DNA of 64,000 nucleotides, taken from NCBI GenBank assembly GCA_963775825.1, contig CAVZKY010000039.1, forward strand, positions 1 to 64,000. The letters are read 5' to 3'. Both the position numbers and the translations under genes were made by a program. Below, piece by piece: positions 8,683-17,156 of the stretch. The notes beneath the pieces are model-generated. The model was not told the DNA's origin, searched no databases, and saw only the letters and a list, made by a program, of their open reading frames with translations. The stretch's first letter is position 1; each line of letters opens with the position of its first letter. Source of the DNA: Bog-532 sp963775825. GTDB taxonomy: Bacteria > Actinomycetota > Actinomycetes > Streptosporangiales > Streptosporangiaceae.

Positions 8683-9663
8683 CTAGTCACGGGCGATCAC
8701 GGTGCTGCCGTCATGATCGAAAGCGAACCGGACTTCGGTGAGCCCCTCGGCCGCCATCGCCTGCCGAAGCGCGCGGTGATCACGGGAGTAGAAGAGCAGG
8801 AAGCCACCTGCCCCCGCGCCAACCAGTTTGCCGCCCAGCGCCCCGTTATCGCGGCCGATCTGGTACCAGCGGTCGATGCTCCCGTTGGACATCGACGTCG
8901 ATCGCTTCTTCTTGTGCTCCCAGTGCTCGTGCAGGAGCATGGCGAAACCCTCGGTGTCGCCTTGCTCGAGGGCGGCTTTGCTGCGCAGCCCGAGTTCCTT
9001 CACGACGTGCAGGTTGTCGATCATTTCGGCGTCGCCGCCCTCGGACCGCTCCTTCTGCTCCACCAGGACCCGGTCCGCGTCGCGGGAGTAGCCGGTGAAG
9101 AACATCAGCAGGTGGTCCTGGAGATCGTAAACGGTCTCCGTGGCTACACCGATCGGCGACACTCCGACCTGGCCGCTGCGCCTGAACTCGAAGCACTGGA
9201 GGCCACCGAAGGCGGCTACGTACTGGTCCTGCTTGCCAACCGGCCGGCCGAGGCGGTCGATCTCGATGGCGCACGCCTCTTCGGCCAGGTCGCCCGGTCC
9301 CACGTGGCCACGGCGGAACGCATGCACGGCGTGGAGTAGTCCCACGGTGAACGCCCCCGACGAGCCCAGACCGGTGCCGGACGGGATGTCGGCCATGCTG
9401 ACGATTTCGACGGACGGGCCGATGTCATGGGCGAGCAGCACTTCCCGGACGATCGGATGCTCGATCTGCTGCGGGTTCTCGACGCGCTCGAGCGCGGAGT
9501 ACTTCAGGAAGTAGTCGGGCGTGAACGTCCGGTTGATCGCGATGAAGATGTATTTCGAGATGGCGGCGGACAGCACGAATCCGCCGAACTCCCCGTAGTA
9601 GGAGGGCAGATCGGTACCGCCGCCGCCGAGTGTGATCCGCAGCGGAGCCCGGGTGATGATCAT
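8683..9663 (-). CDS. hddA: D-glycero-D-manno-heptose 7-phosphate kinase (GHMP family)
   Basis: A GHMP kinase of about 326 residues. It opens MIITRAPLRITLGGGGTDL, as in HddA. It carries the ATP-binding PSGTGLGSSGAFTVG loop at about residues 105-120, the GKQDQYVAAFGG substrate region, and the C-terminal GKLVGAGAGGFLLF motif. It should phosphorylate heptose 7-phosphate at C1 to give the 1,7-bisphosphate for the GmhB-like phosphatase. The ATG was chosen because it overlaps the upstream methyltransferase stop as ATGA; the frame stays open far upstream, but that part is antisense-like sequence. Confidence 0.85.
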   Translation of the reverse strand: MIITRAPLRITLGGGGTDLPSYYGEFGGFVLSAAISKYIFIAINRTFTPDYFLKYSALERVENPQQIEHPIVREVLLAHDIGPSVEIVSMADIPSGTGLGSSGAFTVGLLHAVHAFRRGHVGPGDLAEEACAIEIDRLGRPVGKQDQYVAAFGGLQCFEFRRSGQVGVSPIGVATETVYDLQDHLLMFFTGYSRDADRVLVEQKERSEGGDAEMIDNLHVVKELGLRSKAALEQGDTEGFAMLLHEHWEHKKKRSTSMSNGSIDRWYQIGRDNGALGGKLVGAGAGGFLLFYSRDHRALRQAMAAEGLTEVRFAFDHDGSTVIARD

Positions 9664-10481
9664 CCGAGGTCCGCCCCGGCAGTACGTGCCACGGCGGCCA
9701 GCTGCCAGCCAAGCGGGAAGTCGTCGCGGCTGTGCCGGAAGCCAAAGCCGAAGAGCCGCGCCGCGGCCAGCTCTGCCCCCGATGGTGCCGCATCCGGCGC
9801 GCGGTCCTCGACATCGGCTATGAGACGGCGCCCGCGCGCGATGACGGCGAGCTTGTAGATGTTGAAGAAGGGAAACCCCGCGCGGAGCACACGGTCGACG
9901 GCAAATCCCGCTTCGGTGAGCACGCCGCGCAGATCCACGGCCGTGAAGTGCCGGTGATGGCCGATGTGCCGGTCGAAGGCCGAGCGCGGGCCCCCCGGTA
10001 CGGTGACGACCACCTGGCAGCCCGGTGCGAGCAGGCTCTTCGCGTTGCGCAGCAGCCGCACCGGGTCGGCGACATGCTCCAGCACCTCCGAGCACACGGC
10101 ATATCCGGCGGCCGGCTGCCCGGGGCCGAGCGTTACCGGCTGCATCAGGTCAAGCTGGGTGAAGCTGACCTCGGCTCGGCGCGCGGCCGCGGCCGTACGG
10201 CTACGCTCGACGCCGGCCGAGCTGTACTCGACGCCCCACACCGCCACATCCGGATATGCCTCCCGCAGGTGGATGGCGAACTCGCCCTGCCCGCTGCCGA
10301 TGTCCAGCACCGTCGCGCCGGCGGCTGGCCGGCCGAGCAGGCGCAGGACCAGCTGGCGGCGGTAGACGTTGGCCGGGCTGCCCTCGGCCGCCTCCCCGTA
10401 GGCATTCCAGTGATGATCCCAGTCGCCCGGGTCAAGAGCTTCGGATCCACCGCTGCGGGTCGCGCCATCCGGGGCAGTCAT
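9660..10481 (-). CDS. SAM-dependent methyltransferase
   Basis: The 273-residue class I methyltransferase has motif I VLDIGSGQGEFAIHL at about residues 58-72, an acidic motif II near WGVEYSSAGV, and VCSEVLEHVADPVRLL in the post-motif region, typical of sugar or lipid methylating enzymes. A GGPRSAFDRHIGHHRHF stretch follows the core and resembles methyltransferases from surface-glycan clusters. The likely role is methylation of a sugar or lipid intermediate in this operon; the substrate is unknown. It overlaps genes on both sides by four bases, so translation is probably coupled. Confidence 0.8.
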   Translation of the reverse strand: MTAPDGATRSGGSEALDPGDWDHHWNAYGEAAEGSPANVYRRQLVLRLLGRPAAGATVLDIGSGQGEFAIHLREAYPDVAVWGVEYSSAGVERSRTAAAARRAEVSFTQLDLMQPVTLGPGQPAAGYAVCSEVLEHVADPVRLLRNAKSLLAPGCQVVVTVPGGPRSAFDRHIGHHRHFTAVDLRGVLTEAGFAVDRVLRAGFPFFNIYKLAVIARGRRLIADVEDRAPDAAPSGAELAAARLFGFGFRHSRDDFPLGWQLAAVARTAGADLG

Positions 10482-11194
10482 AGCAGATACCCCGCGGTCA
10501 CGGCGTCGTTGTGGAACATCCGGACCGTCTCCAGCGAGAAGGCATCGAGGTCCCGGTCCAGCAGCGCCAGTTTCTTCAGCAGGTCGTGCGTGACGGTGAT
10601 GATGTGGACGCCGAGGGTGTCGGCCTGCCGGACATTGAGGATCTCTCGTGGGCTGGCCCAGAGCAATTCAAGCTGGGGATACGGGGCCATCGTCGCAAGT
10701 GCCGCCTTCATTATCGGGACCGGATCTCGTCCGGTGTCGGCGACGCGGCCCGCGAACACCGAGATGACCGCCTGGCAGCCACCGGCGAGCGTGACGGTGA
10801 CGGCCTCGACCTGGCTCAGCGTCATGAGCGCGGTTACGTTCACGTGGACGCCCGAACCGCTCAGTTCCCGTACGACGGCGGCCGTGCTGTTCCCGTGCGT
10901 GTCGGTGACCGGGATCTTTACGTAGACGTTGCTGCCCCAGGAGGCGATCAGACGAGCCTGGCGCAGCATCTCGTCGTGCTCATCGGCAAAGACCTCGAAC
11001 GAGATCGGCCGGTCGGTGATGCGCTCAAGCAGCTTGCGGGCAAAGCCCTCGTAATCACTGACGCCGGATTGACGCATCAGGGTGGGATTTGTCGTAAATC
11101 CGGCGATGTGTGGTTGATCGGCCAGTTCGAGGAGCGCTGGGAGGTTGGCTCCGTCCGCGAAGATCTTCACGCTCTTGAGACCCATATCAGTCAT
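10478..11194 (-). CDS. Transaldolase-family protein (TalC/F6P aldolase size)
   Basis: The 238-residue TIM-barrel protein has the family signatures KIFADGANL and GFTTNPTLMRQSG, and NVYVKIPVT with the Schiff-base lysine. ALMTLSQVEAVT and VFAGRVADTGRDP follow. Its length matches the short TalC/fructose-6-phosphate aldolase group rather than classical transaldolases. In a heptose operon it may help supply sedoheptulose 7-phosphate, the substrate of the GmhA-like isomerase. That role is inferred from position only. It overlaps the upstream phosphatase by eight bases and the methyltransferase by four. Confidence 0.8.
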   Translation of the reverse strand: MTDMGLKSVKIFADGANLPALLELADQPHIAGFTTNPTLMRQSGVSDYEGFARKLLERITDRPISFEVFADEHDEMLRQARLIASWGSNVYVKIPVTDTHGNSTAAVVRELSGSGVHVNVTALMTLSQVEAVTVTLAGGCQAVISVFAGRVADTGRDPVPIMKAALATMAPYPQLELLWASPREILNVRQADTLGVHIITVTHDLLKKLALLDRDLDAFSLETVRMFHNDAVTAGYLL

Positions 11195-11756
11195 CCCGGT
11201 GGTCCTCCGTTCCCCATTCTTGCCGTCGGATCCACTCGGCGGCTTCCGCCAGATCCGCTACGGCCACGTCCGCACCGACCGGTGCCGGCTCCGCATAGTG
11301 ACGCTCGATGTATATGGCTCTCACCCCCGCGCGGCGCGCCGCTTCGATGTCACGCCATCGGTCTCCGACGCTGGCGCTGCGCGCCAGGTCCAGGTTCAGC
11401 CGGGCCGCGGCTTCCAGCAGCATGCCCGGCTGCGGCTTGCGGCACGTGCAGACGTCAGCGTCGTCGTGCGGGCAGACGCAGATCTCGTCCAGTGGGACGA
11501 GACTGCGCAGGCGTTGGTGCATCCCGTCGACGTCCGCCGACGTCAGCTTCCCCCGGGCCACGTCAGGCTGATTGGTCACCACCACCAGGACGAAGCCAGC
11601 CTGCCGGAGTTCAGCGCACGCCTGGACGACGCCGGGCAGAACGCGGAACTCGGCCAGCGATCGGGGCGGGGTGGGGATGCCGCCCTGGACGAATGCCTCG
11701 TTGAGCACTCCGTCCCGGTCGAGAAAGACCGCCGGTCGCCCGCGCGTCGCGGTCAT
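11187..11756 (-). CDS. gmhB: D-glycero-D-manno-heptose 1,7-bisphosphate phosphatase
   Basis: A 189-residue HAD-IIIA phosphatase. AVFLDRDGVLNEAF holds the nucleophile and general-acid aspartates, VVVTNQPDVARG is motif II, and SVGDRWRDIEAARRAG supplies the motif III/IV acidic residues. The CVCPHDDADVCTCRKP loop matches the zinc-binding Cys/His cluster of GmhB enzymes and is good evidence for this subfamily. It removes one phosphate from heptose 1,7-bisphosphate, giving heptose 1-phosphate for nucleotidyl transfer. Four-base overlap with the upstream epimerase gene points to translational coupling. Confidence 0.88.
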   Translation of the reverse strand: MTATRGRPAVFLDRDGVLNEAFVQGGIPTPPRSLAEFRVLPGVVQACAELRQAGFVLVVVTNQPDVARGKLTSADVDGMHQRLRSLVPLDEICVCPHDDADVCTCRKPQPGMLLEAAARLNLDLARSASVGDRWRDIEAARRAGVRAIYIERHYAEPAPVGADVAVADLAEAAEWIRRQEWGTEDHRDD

Positions 11757-12742
11757 GCGTCCAATCGCCCCTCGCGCGCGTCGATGAGCATCGACTCCAT
11801 CGAGGCCCGCAGAGCTTGCCGCGCCGTACGCTGATTCTTCCAGCCCAGCGCACGGATGCGGTCGGTGCTGAGGCGAACGACGGGGACATCGCCTTTCCAG
11901 CCGCGGTCCCCGCCGGTGTAATCGAACTGGGTGCGTCCCGCGGGCAGGCCGGCCATGTCCACGGCGATCTCGGCGATCTCCGCGACAGTGACATAGTCAC
12001 CGGTCGCGACGTTGAATACGGCGAAGGGTTGCTGGGCCAGGTCGGCCGCGTGCAGGACGGCCTCGACGACATCGTCGACGTGGATGTACGACTTGCTCTG
12101 CTGGCCGTCACCCAGGATGCGCAGGTGGCGCGGGTCGTCGAGAAGCCGGCGGATGAAGTCGAAACCCACGCCGTGTGTCTGGCGTGGGCCGACGACATTA
12201 CCGAACCGGAACGCCCGCGCGGTGATGCCAAACATGGCGGCATAGGAGGCCAGCAGGGCTTCGCCCGCGAGCTTGCTCGCTCCATAGGTCGAGACGGGAA
12301 TCAGTGGCCCGTGATCCTCGCTCGCCTCGTGGTGGCCGAGGTCGCCGTATACACCGCTGCCGGAAGCGTAGAGCACCATGGCCACGCCGCCCCGCCGGGC
12401 GGCTTCCGCGACGTGATGAGTGAGCAGCGTTCCCTGGTCAAAGTCGACCGCCGGGTCGGTCATCGCCCGCGCAATATCCGGATTCGACGCGAGGTGGATT
12501 ACGGTGTCATGGCCGTCAACCGCGGCCACCAGCTGCTCTAGGTCTCGCACATCACCTCTGACCACCTTCAGCCGGGCATCGGACCGATGCGGGGCCAGAT
12601 GCCACTCGCGTCCGGAAGAGAAGTTGTCGTACACGGTGAGCTCTTCGCACCGGTCGCTGGCCAGCAACCGGTCGACAAAGTGGCCGCCGATAAAACCGGC
12701 GCCGCCCACCACACCCACCCGCCGCATGGCTCGCTGGCTCAT
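11753..12742 (-). CDS. NAD-dependent sugar epimerase/dehydratase (extended SDR)
   Basis: An extended short-chain dehydrogenase of about 329 residues. The NAD-binding motif GVVGGAGFIGGHFVD is at the N-terminus. YASGSGVYGD and STYGASKLAGE carry the catalytic Ser/Tyr/Lys set, and RFGNVVGPRQTHGV is typical of UDP- or GDP-sugar epimerases. In this operon it may modify the GDP-heptose, for example as an epimerase or reductase-coupled enzyme, but the exact reaction is not readable. The ATG beginning MSQRAMRR was chosen because it overlaps the stop of the isomerase gene as ATGA; the longer open frame lacks such support. Confidence 0.8.
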   Translation of the reverse strand: MSQRAMRRVGVVGGAGFIGGHFVDRLLASDRCEELTVYDNFSSGREWHLAPHRSDARLKVVRGDVRDLEQLVAAVDGHDTVIHLASNPDIARAMTDPAVDFDQGTLLTHHVAEAARRGGVAMVLYASGSGVYGDLGHHEASEDHGPLIPVSTYGASKLAGEALLASYAAMFGITARAFRFGNVVGPRQTHGVGFDFIRRLLDDPRHLRILGDGQQSKSYIHVDDVVEAVLHAADLAQQPFAVFNVATGDYVTVAEIAEIAVDMAGLPAGRTQFDYTGGDRGWKGDVPVVRLSTDRIRALGWKNQRTARQALRASMESMLIDAREGRLDA

Positions 12743-13335
12743 GGCAGTGACTCCCACCTGGTCGCCGCGCGAGCCAGGGCCGGATGCGACACCAGCAGAT
12801 GCCACATCACGGCGCACAGCCCCTCCGTGTGCGGCGTGATGTGGTCGCCGTACAGCGGGGGGATGACGACGCAGGCATCGGCGAGCTTGGCTGTCGTGCC
12901 TCCATCGCGCCCTACGACGCCGAAGATCGAGGCTCCTCGCTCACGGGCCAGCTGGAGCGCGACGACCAGGTTGGTCGACACGCCCTTTTCCGCGTTACCG
13001 CCACCGACGGAGAAGACGAGCAGCGCGTCGCGGCCGGACAGCCGTGACCCCTTGAGCCACTCGGCAAAGGTGGTGTCCCAGCCTTCGTCATTCGTGCGGG
13101 CGGTGAGTTCCGAAACGTTGTCGGTCGGGGTGTACGCCTCAAAGCCGCAGATCTTACGGAAATCATTGACAGCGTGCGAGGCGTGGCCTGCTGAGCCGCC
13201 GACGCCCAGGATGAACAGGCGGCCATTGCGGTCACGGGCCGCCGCCAGGCCCTCGGCCAGCTGCTCGATCAGGCCAGTGTCGATCGACCTCAGAACGTCG
13301 ATCGACTCCTCGACGAAGGCGTCCGAGAATGTCAT
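12739..13335 (-). CDS. gmhA: Sedoheptulose 7-phosphate isomerase-like SIS protein
   Basis: The 198-residue protein is a single SIS (sugar isomerase) domain with the phosphate-binding GVGGSAGHASHAVND, then VFSVGGGNAEKGVSTNLV and VVGRDGGTTAKLADACVVI. It belongs with GmhA-type phosphosugar isomerases, which turn sedoheptulose 7-phosphate into D-glycero-D-manno-heptose 7-phosphate. The presence of HddA-, GmhB- and HddC-like genes a few kilobases downstream supports this. The ERE-type active-site details cannot be checked without a structure. It overlaps both neighbours by four bases. Confidence 0.82.
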   Translation of the reverse strand: MTFSDAFVEESIDVLRSIDTGLIEQLAEGLAAARDRNGRLFILGVGGSAGHASHAVNDFRKICGFEAYTPTDNVSELTARTNDEGWDTTFAEWLKGSRLSGRDALLVFSVGGGNAEKGVSTNLVVALQLARERGASIFGVVGRDGGTTAKLADACVVIPPLYGDHITPHTEGLCAVMWHLLVSHPALARAATRWESLP

Positions 13336-13970
13336 TCAGCTCCCACCGGATCGACCTTGCATACGGCGAATGTGTTCAGTCCGAACTTGTGCCTGAAGCA
13401 GCGAATGCCATGTGGCATGAAGTGCGCGGTAACCAGCAATGGCCACAGGTCACGAGGGTCGTAGTACCGCTTGTGGTCGTCCATCTCGCTCGCCGGTGAC
13501 AGGCCCAGACGGAAGGCGGAGAACTCCAGCGCCCGCTTACCTCGCCAGGACGGCACGTTGATGGCCAGCACGCCTCCCGGCCGCAGCAGCCGCCGGAAGT
13601 GGGTGAGGGCCTGGCCGGGTTCCCACAAGTGCTCCAGTACGGACATGCACAAGATCACGTCGAGGGAGCGATCCGGCAGATCCTGGAGCACGCGGGGAAG
13701 TTTCCCCTCGATCGCCGTGATGTTCGGCCGCGACTTGAGATCGTCGGCCAGTGCGATATCGACCAGCGTCGCCGACCTGACCGTGTCCAGGACCGTCCGC
13801 ATGTACGTCGCCTGGAAGCCGCAGCCGAAGTCGCCGACGTCCTTGCCGTCGAGGCTGCCGACCGTCCGCCTGATCTGGTGACCCGACAGCCAGACCCCGG
13901 CACGATCGACGCCCGTGATCCTGCCTTCCTGGCCGAATGCCGCTTCCCGGGAGACGTCGGTGTCAGCCAT
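13332..13970 (-). CDS. SAM-dependent methyltransferase
   Basis: A class I methyltransferase of about 212 residues with DVGDFGCGFQATYMRTVL as motif I and LDVILCMSVLEHLWEPGQAL as the post-core segment. RLLRPGGVLAINVPSW follows, as in UbiE/GtrA-neighbourhood enzymes. The acceptor is unknown. The ATG beginning MADTDVS was chosen because GAAGGAGACC lies directly upstream; it overlaps the end of the glycosyltransferase gene by eight bases. The longer open frame upstream is antisense-like. Confidence 0.78.
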   Translation of the reverse strand: MADTDVSREAAFGQEGRITGVDRAGVWLSGHQIRRTVGSLDGKDVGDFGCGFQATYMRTVLDTVRSATLVDIALADDLKSRPNITAIEGKLPRVLQDLPDRSLDVILCMSVLEHLWEPGQALTHFRRLLRPGGVLAINVPSWRGKRALEFSAFRLGLSPASEMDDHKRYYDPRDLWPLLVTAHFMPHGIRCFRHKFGLNTFAVCKVDPVGAE

Positions 13971-15198
13971 GGTCTCCTTCTCCGTAGCGCACTTCGGTGG
14001 CGTGCAGAACCAGGGTGAAGCAGAACGTGGAAAAGCCAATGATCATGAACAGCAGCCCGACGATGCCAAGGTGGTCGATAACGGACGAAGCATCCGGCAG
14101 CGAGAAATCGTGGGTCAGGTAGTACACGAGGACGGCCGCGGAGAGCGCGAACCCGAGCGTGAACACCAGCCCGCTCGCAACGACTGTGTTTGTGTAGCGG
14201 AAAACGCGTCGCCACCGTCGTCGTGCTTCACCGGAGTAATCGAGGAAAACATGAGCGAGGCAGCCGAAGTAGATGCTCTGCAGGCCCAGCACGGACAGGG
14301 TCAGGCCGATAAGCATCCAGTAGAGGTTGAACGTCACCGGACCTATCGTGATCCCGCCGAAGCTCAGCGGCAGCGTAAGCAGCAGGCCAAGGACGAAAAG
14401 CACGATGCCGGGCTTGAACAGGAAAAACTCCGCGCCGTGGATGAACATGGCGCGCAGATTGATCCACGCGGCCTGGAAGGGGGAGAACCAGCCTGAACGC
14501 TTGTGATGCGATTGGCGGCCGTTACGGTCCTTGTAGAAACTGACCGGTACCTCTGTGGTCCGCAGCCCCATGCGGACCGACTTCAGCACCATCTCGGAGG
14601 CGTACTCCCACGATTGGGCAGTCAGGCCCATGCGGCAGAGCGCGTCACGGGTGATGCCCCGCATCCCGCAATGGATGTCGCTGAAATGGCTGCCGTAGAG
14701 CCGGTTGAGGATCCACGTGGTGGCGGGTGTGCCGAGATAGCGATGCAGAGCAGGCATCGCTCCCGGCTCGATCGAACCTTTCCAGCGCGAGCCCATCGCG
14801 TACTCGGTGCCGCTGCGCATGGCGTCGATGAACGGGGCGAGCTCGCGGAAGTCGTAGGTGCAGTCGGCGTCGCCCATGATCACGTACTTGCCGCGCACAT
14901 ACGGCAATGCATCGATGTAGGCCCGGCCGAGCCCTCGCCGGGGGGTCTCGAGGACACGTGCGCCGCCCTTTAGGGCAAACTCGGCGGTACGGTCCGACGA
15001 GCTGTCGACGATGAGCACCTCGCCTACCGCCCCGGCTCTGCTCAGTCCTTCCTGGCACCAAGCTACGAAGTCGGAGACGGTGAGTTCCTCGTTCGCCGCC
15101 GGGATGAGGACGGTGACCTCGGGCGATTCGGTGTCGTCGGCAGGCAGCAGGAGCTGGCAGTCTGGATCGCGGGCCAATCTGATGGTTCGGTTACTCAC
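13963..15198 (-). CDS. GT2 glycosyltransferase with C-terminal membrane domain
   Basis: The N-terminal half is a GT2 domain: VTVLIPAANEE, then IVDSSSDRTAE and the VIMGDADCTYDF metal-binding acidic motif. It is close to dolichyl-phosphate-mannose synthase-like enzymes. The C-terminal half has four hydrophobic helices, including FLFKPGIVLFVLGLLLTLPL. It probably loads a sugar onto polyprenyl phosphate or starts the glycan. It is the first gene of the leftward heptose operon. The GTG start has AGGGGAG at good spacing; a TTG eleven codons upstream is an alternative with a weaker site. Confidence 0.82.
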   Translation of the reverse strand: MSNRTIRLARDPDCQLLLPADDTESPEVTVLIPAANEELTVSDFVAWCQEGLSRAGAVGEVLIVDSSSDRTAEFALKGGARVLETPRRGLGRAYIDALPYVRGKYVIMGDADCTYDFRELAPFIDAMRSGTEYAMGSRWKGSIEPGAMPALHRYLGTPATTWILNRLYGSHFSDIHCGMRGITRDALCRMGLTAQSWEYASEMVLKSVRMGLRTTEVPVSFYKDRNGRQSHHKRSGWFSPFQAAWINLRAMFIHGAEFFLFKPGIVLFVLGLLLTLPLSFGGITIGPVTFNLYWMLIGLTLSVLGLQSIYFGCLAHVFLDYSGEARRRWRRVFRYTNTVVASGLVFTLGFALSAAVLVYYLTHDFSLPDASSVIDHLGIVGLLFMIIGFSTFCFTLVLHATEVRYGEGDHG

Positions 15199-15609
15199 AC
15201 CGGCTCCCCTAGCCAGAGAGTGATCCCCCAAGCTGCTATCAAATCACTTCAGGCCGTACATCCTTAAACTGCTCAGTTTTTCCGTTCCGACTGTATCGGC
15301 TTCACCAGGCGTGGCAAGGTTCTGGCCAGCGCGCCGGGCAGCTCCTTTCCAGTCCGCTCCACTCCGCCGCCGAGTCCCACGTATCCCGCGCGATACGCGA
15401 TTTACCTGGTTGGCTCCCATTTACCTGCTTCACTCCCGTTCGCTCCCGTGGGCGTGAACGGGAATCGCAGGCCTGGGAGCGTTTAGAGCCCCGCGGCTGA
15501 GGAAGCCGACCCGGGAACCTACCTCGCTACGTCCGATGTCTCGTGACGAAGAGGTCGCCGCCCCTGGGCTTCGGGAGTACCGAGTGTTTGCTGCTGTATC
15601 TATTACGCT
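15199..15609. promoter_or_regulatory. Divergent intergenic region with an 8-bp inverted repeat
   Basis: This stretch of about 410 bases separates the leftward heptose operon from the rightward genes and should hold promoters for both. An inverted repeat TCCCGTTC/GAACGGGA with a 14-base loop lies at 15434-15463. Two TTTACCTG copies occur at about 15401 and 15420. An AT-rich TATCTATTACGC stretch lies directly before the rightward GTG, leaving little room for a leader. No coding sequence is convincing here. Confidence 0.4.
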
Positions 15610-15905
15610 GTGATCGACATCAGATCCCCGGCTCCGGGCCGGATCCTGGCCGTTGGCTTTACCCAATTGATCCGGCGTGGCTTGCGGGGCGTGTGGGTCC
15701 GGGGTGACCTTCCCCTTTCCGCGGCGGTGTGGGCGGCCAATCATCACAGCTGGTGGGATGGCTTTGTCGCGGCGGCGGTCCTGCGGGAGCGGCAGCGCCC
15801 GGCGGCGTTGCTCATGGACGGGGACAACCTCGACGCCTTCCGGTTCCTGCGTTCAGTGGGGGTCATCTCCGCCCAGCGGCCACGGCAGGCCCTGCCCGGC
15901 CGTCG
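15610..15905 (+). pseudogene. N-terminal fragment of a PlsC-like acyltransferase
   Basis: About 95 residues beginning at a GTG read as the start of a 1-acylglycerol-3-phosphate-type acyltransferase. AANHHSWWDGFVAAAVL carries the NHxxxWD catalytic motif and LDAFRFLRSVGVI follows. Such enzymes normally run beyond 200 residues with a second conserved block, which is missing. The frame then enters nonsense, while a glycosyltransferase in another frame begins at the same place. It is either a truncated relic or the front of an acyltransferase-glycosyltransferase fusion broken by a frameshift. Acyl- and glycosyltransferases co-occur in carotenoid and glycolipid pathways, so loss of the middle by deletion is a fair reading. 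Confidence 0.5.
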
Positions 15906-16862
15906 GTGTCGCTCCTCGTACCGATGCGTAACGAGGCGGCCAGGCTGGCGGCGTCGGTGCCCGCGATGCTGGGCCAGAACGCGGACGAGATCATCGTCCT
16001 CGACGACGAATCCACTGATGGTACGGGGGCACTGGCCAGATCGCTGCTCGGGCCGCACCCGCGGGCCAGGGTCCGGACCGGCGCCCCGGCGCCGTCCGGC
16101 TGGGTCGGCAAGAACTGGGCCTGCCAGCAGCTGGCCGCCGAAGCGTCCGGATCGCTGCTGGTCTACTGCGACGCTGACGTGCTGCTGGCCGAGGGCGCCG
16201 TCGACGCTGTGATCACTGAGATGCGGGCCCAGCACGCCGATGTCTTCTCGGTGTTTCCCCGGCAGATCACGGCCACCCTCGGCGAGCGCCTCATCACGCC
16301 GCTCATCGACGACGTGCTGCTGTGCTTTCTCCCCTTCAGCCTGCTGTCGGTAGACGTGCCCCAGGCCGCGACGGCGAACGGTTCGCTGCTGGTGTTCACC
16401 CGGCTGGCCTACGACCGACTGGGCGGTTTCGCCGCCGTGCGGAACGAAATCATCGAAGACGTAGCTATCGCGCGCCGGGCGCGGAAGACCGGCCTGAAGC
16501 TGGGTCTCGTGCTCGGCGGCCAGCTGGTGGCGACGCGGATGTACGGCGGCTACCGGGAGGTCGTGACGGGGATGTCCCGTGGCCTGCTGCCGGTGACCGG
16601 CGGCTCTCGCAGCCGTCTCGTGCTCGGTGCAGGCTGGCACCTGCTGGCGTACACGCTTCCCTGGGGCATGGCGGTACGGCGGCGCGGGTGGGTCCTTCCG
16701 CTGGTTCTGGGCGTGGCCGAACGGGCCCTCGTCGAGATCAAGACCGAACGGCGGGCGGTATGGCAGGCGCTGCTGACACCACTGTCCCCGCTGGCCGCTG
16801 CTCCCATCGTGGCGCGGGCGTTGCGGCGGAACCAGCGCTGGAAGGCGCGGGTTTACTCATGA
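15906..16862 (+). CDS. GT2 glycosyltransferase (CrtQ-like)
   Basis: A glycosyltransferase of about 318 residues. SLLVPMRNEAARL is the nucleotide-binding start, EIIVLDDESTDGT is the next conserved strand, and VYCDADVLLAEGAV carries the metal-binding DAD. PSGWVGKNWACQQLA and EIIEDVAIARRARKTG resemble GT2 enzymes that modify carotenoids or other lipids. Hydrophobic helices near the C-terminus suggest membrane association. The frame is open back to 15729, but that part is the acyltransferase fragment read out of frame, so the in-frame GTG just before SLLVP is preferred. No good ribosome site is visible, and translation may depend on the preceding frame. Confidence 0.7.
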   Translation: MSLLVPMRNEAARLAASVPAMLGQNADEIIVLDDESTDGTGALARSLLGPHPRARVRTGAPAPSGWVGKNWACQQLAAEASGSLLVYCDADVLLAEGAVDAVITEMRAQHADVFSVFPRQITATLGERLITPLIDDVLLCFLPFSLLSVDVPQAATANGSLLVFTRLAYDRLGGFAAVRNEIIEDVAIARRARKTGLKLGLVLGGQLVATRMYGGYREVVTGMSRGLLPVTGGSRSRLVLGAGWHLLAYTLPWGMAVRRRGWVLPLVLGVAERALVEIKTERRAVWQALLTPLSPLAAAPIVARALRRNQRWKARVYS

Positions 16863-17156
16863 CCGGAGTCCGCCCGTGACGTTGCCGAGGCCGCGTAGCC
16901 GGAGATATGCGGCCTCGCGCTGGCATCACGCTTGCTCCTGCCGGGGCCCTGTGCCTGGAGCTGAGCCGGTGCTGACGAATGGAGGGACCAGCGGGTGACG
17001 TCCGGGTCCCGCAAGCACCCCGCCCGGCCAGCGCCTGACACGGCCGGGTTCCCGGGACCGTGCAGGGACTACCGACCCTACTACCCAACTGTTACGGCTC
17101 GTTACATTGTGTATAAGAGCCAGAGATGTGGCGGCGATCGGAGGCAGCAGCGCGCG

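Noticed and set aside
17101..17131. Sequence TGTGTATAAGAGCCAG resembling a Tn5 mosaic end or library adapter.
   Set aside because: It differs from the mosaic end at one base in the core and lacks the flanking AGATG in the right place. No transposase or target duplication is near. A chance TATAAG promoter-like match before the EAL-GGDEF gene is as likely.
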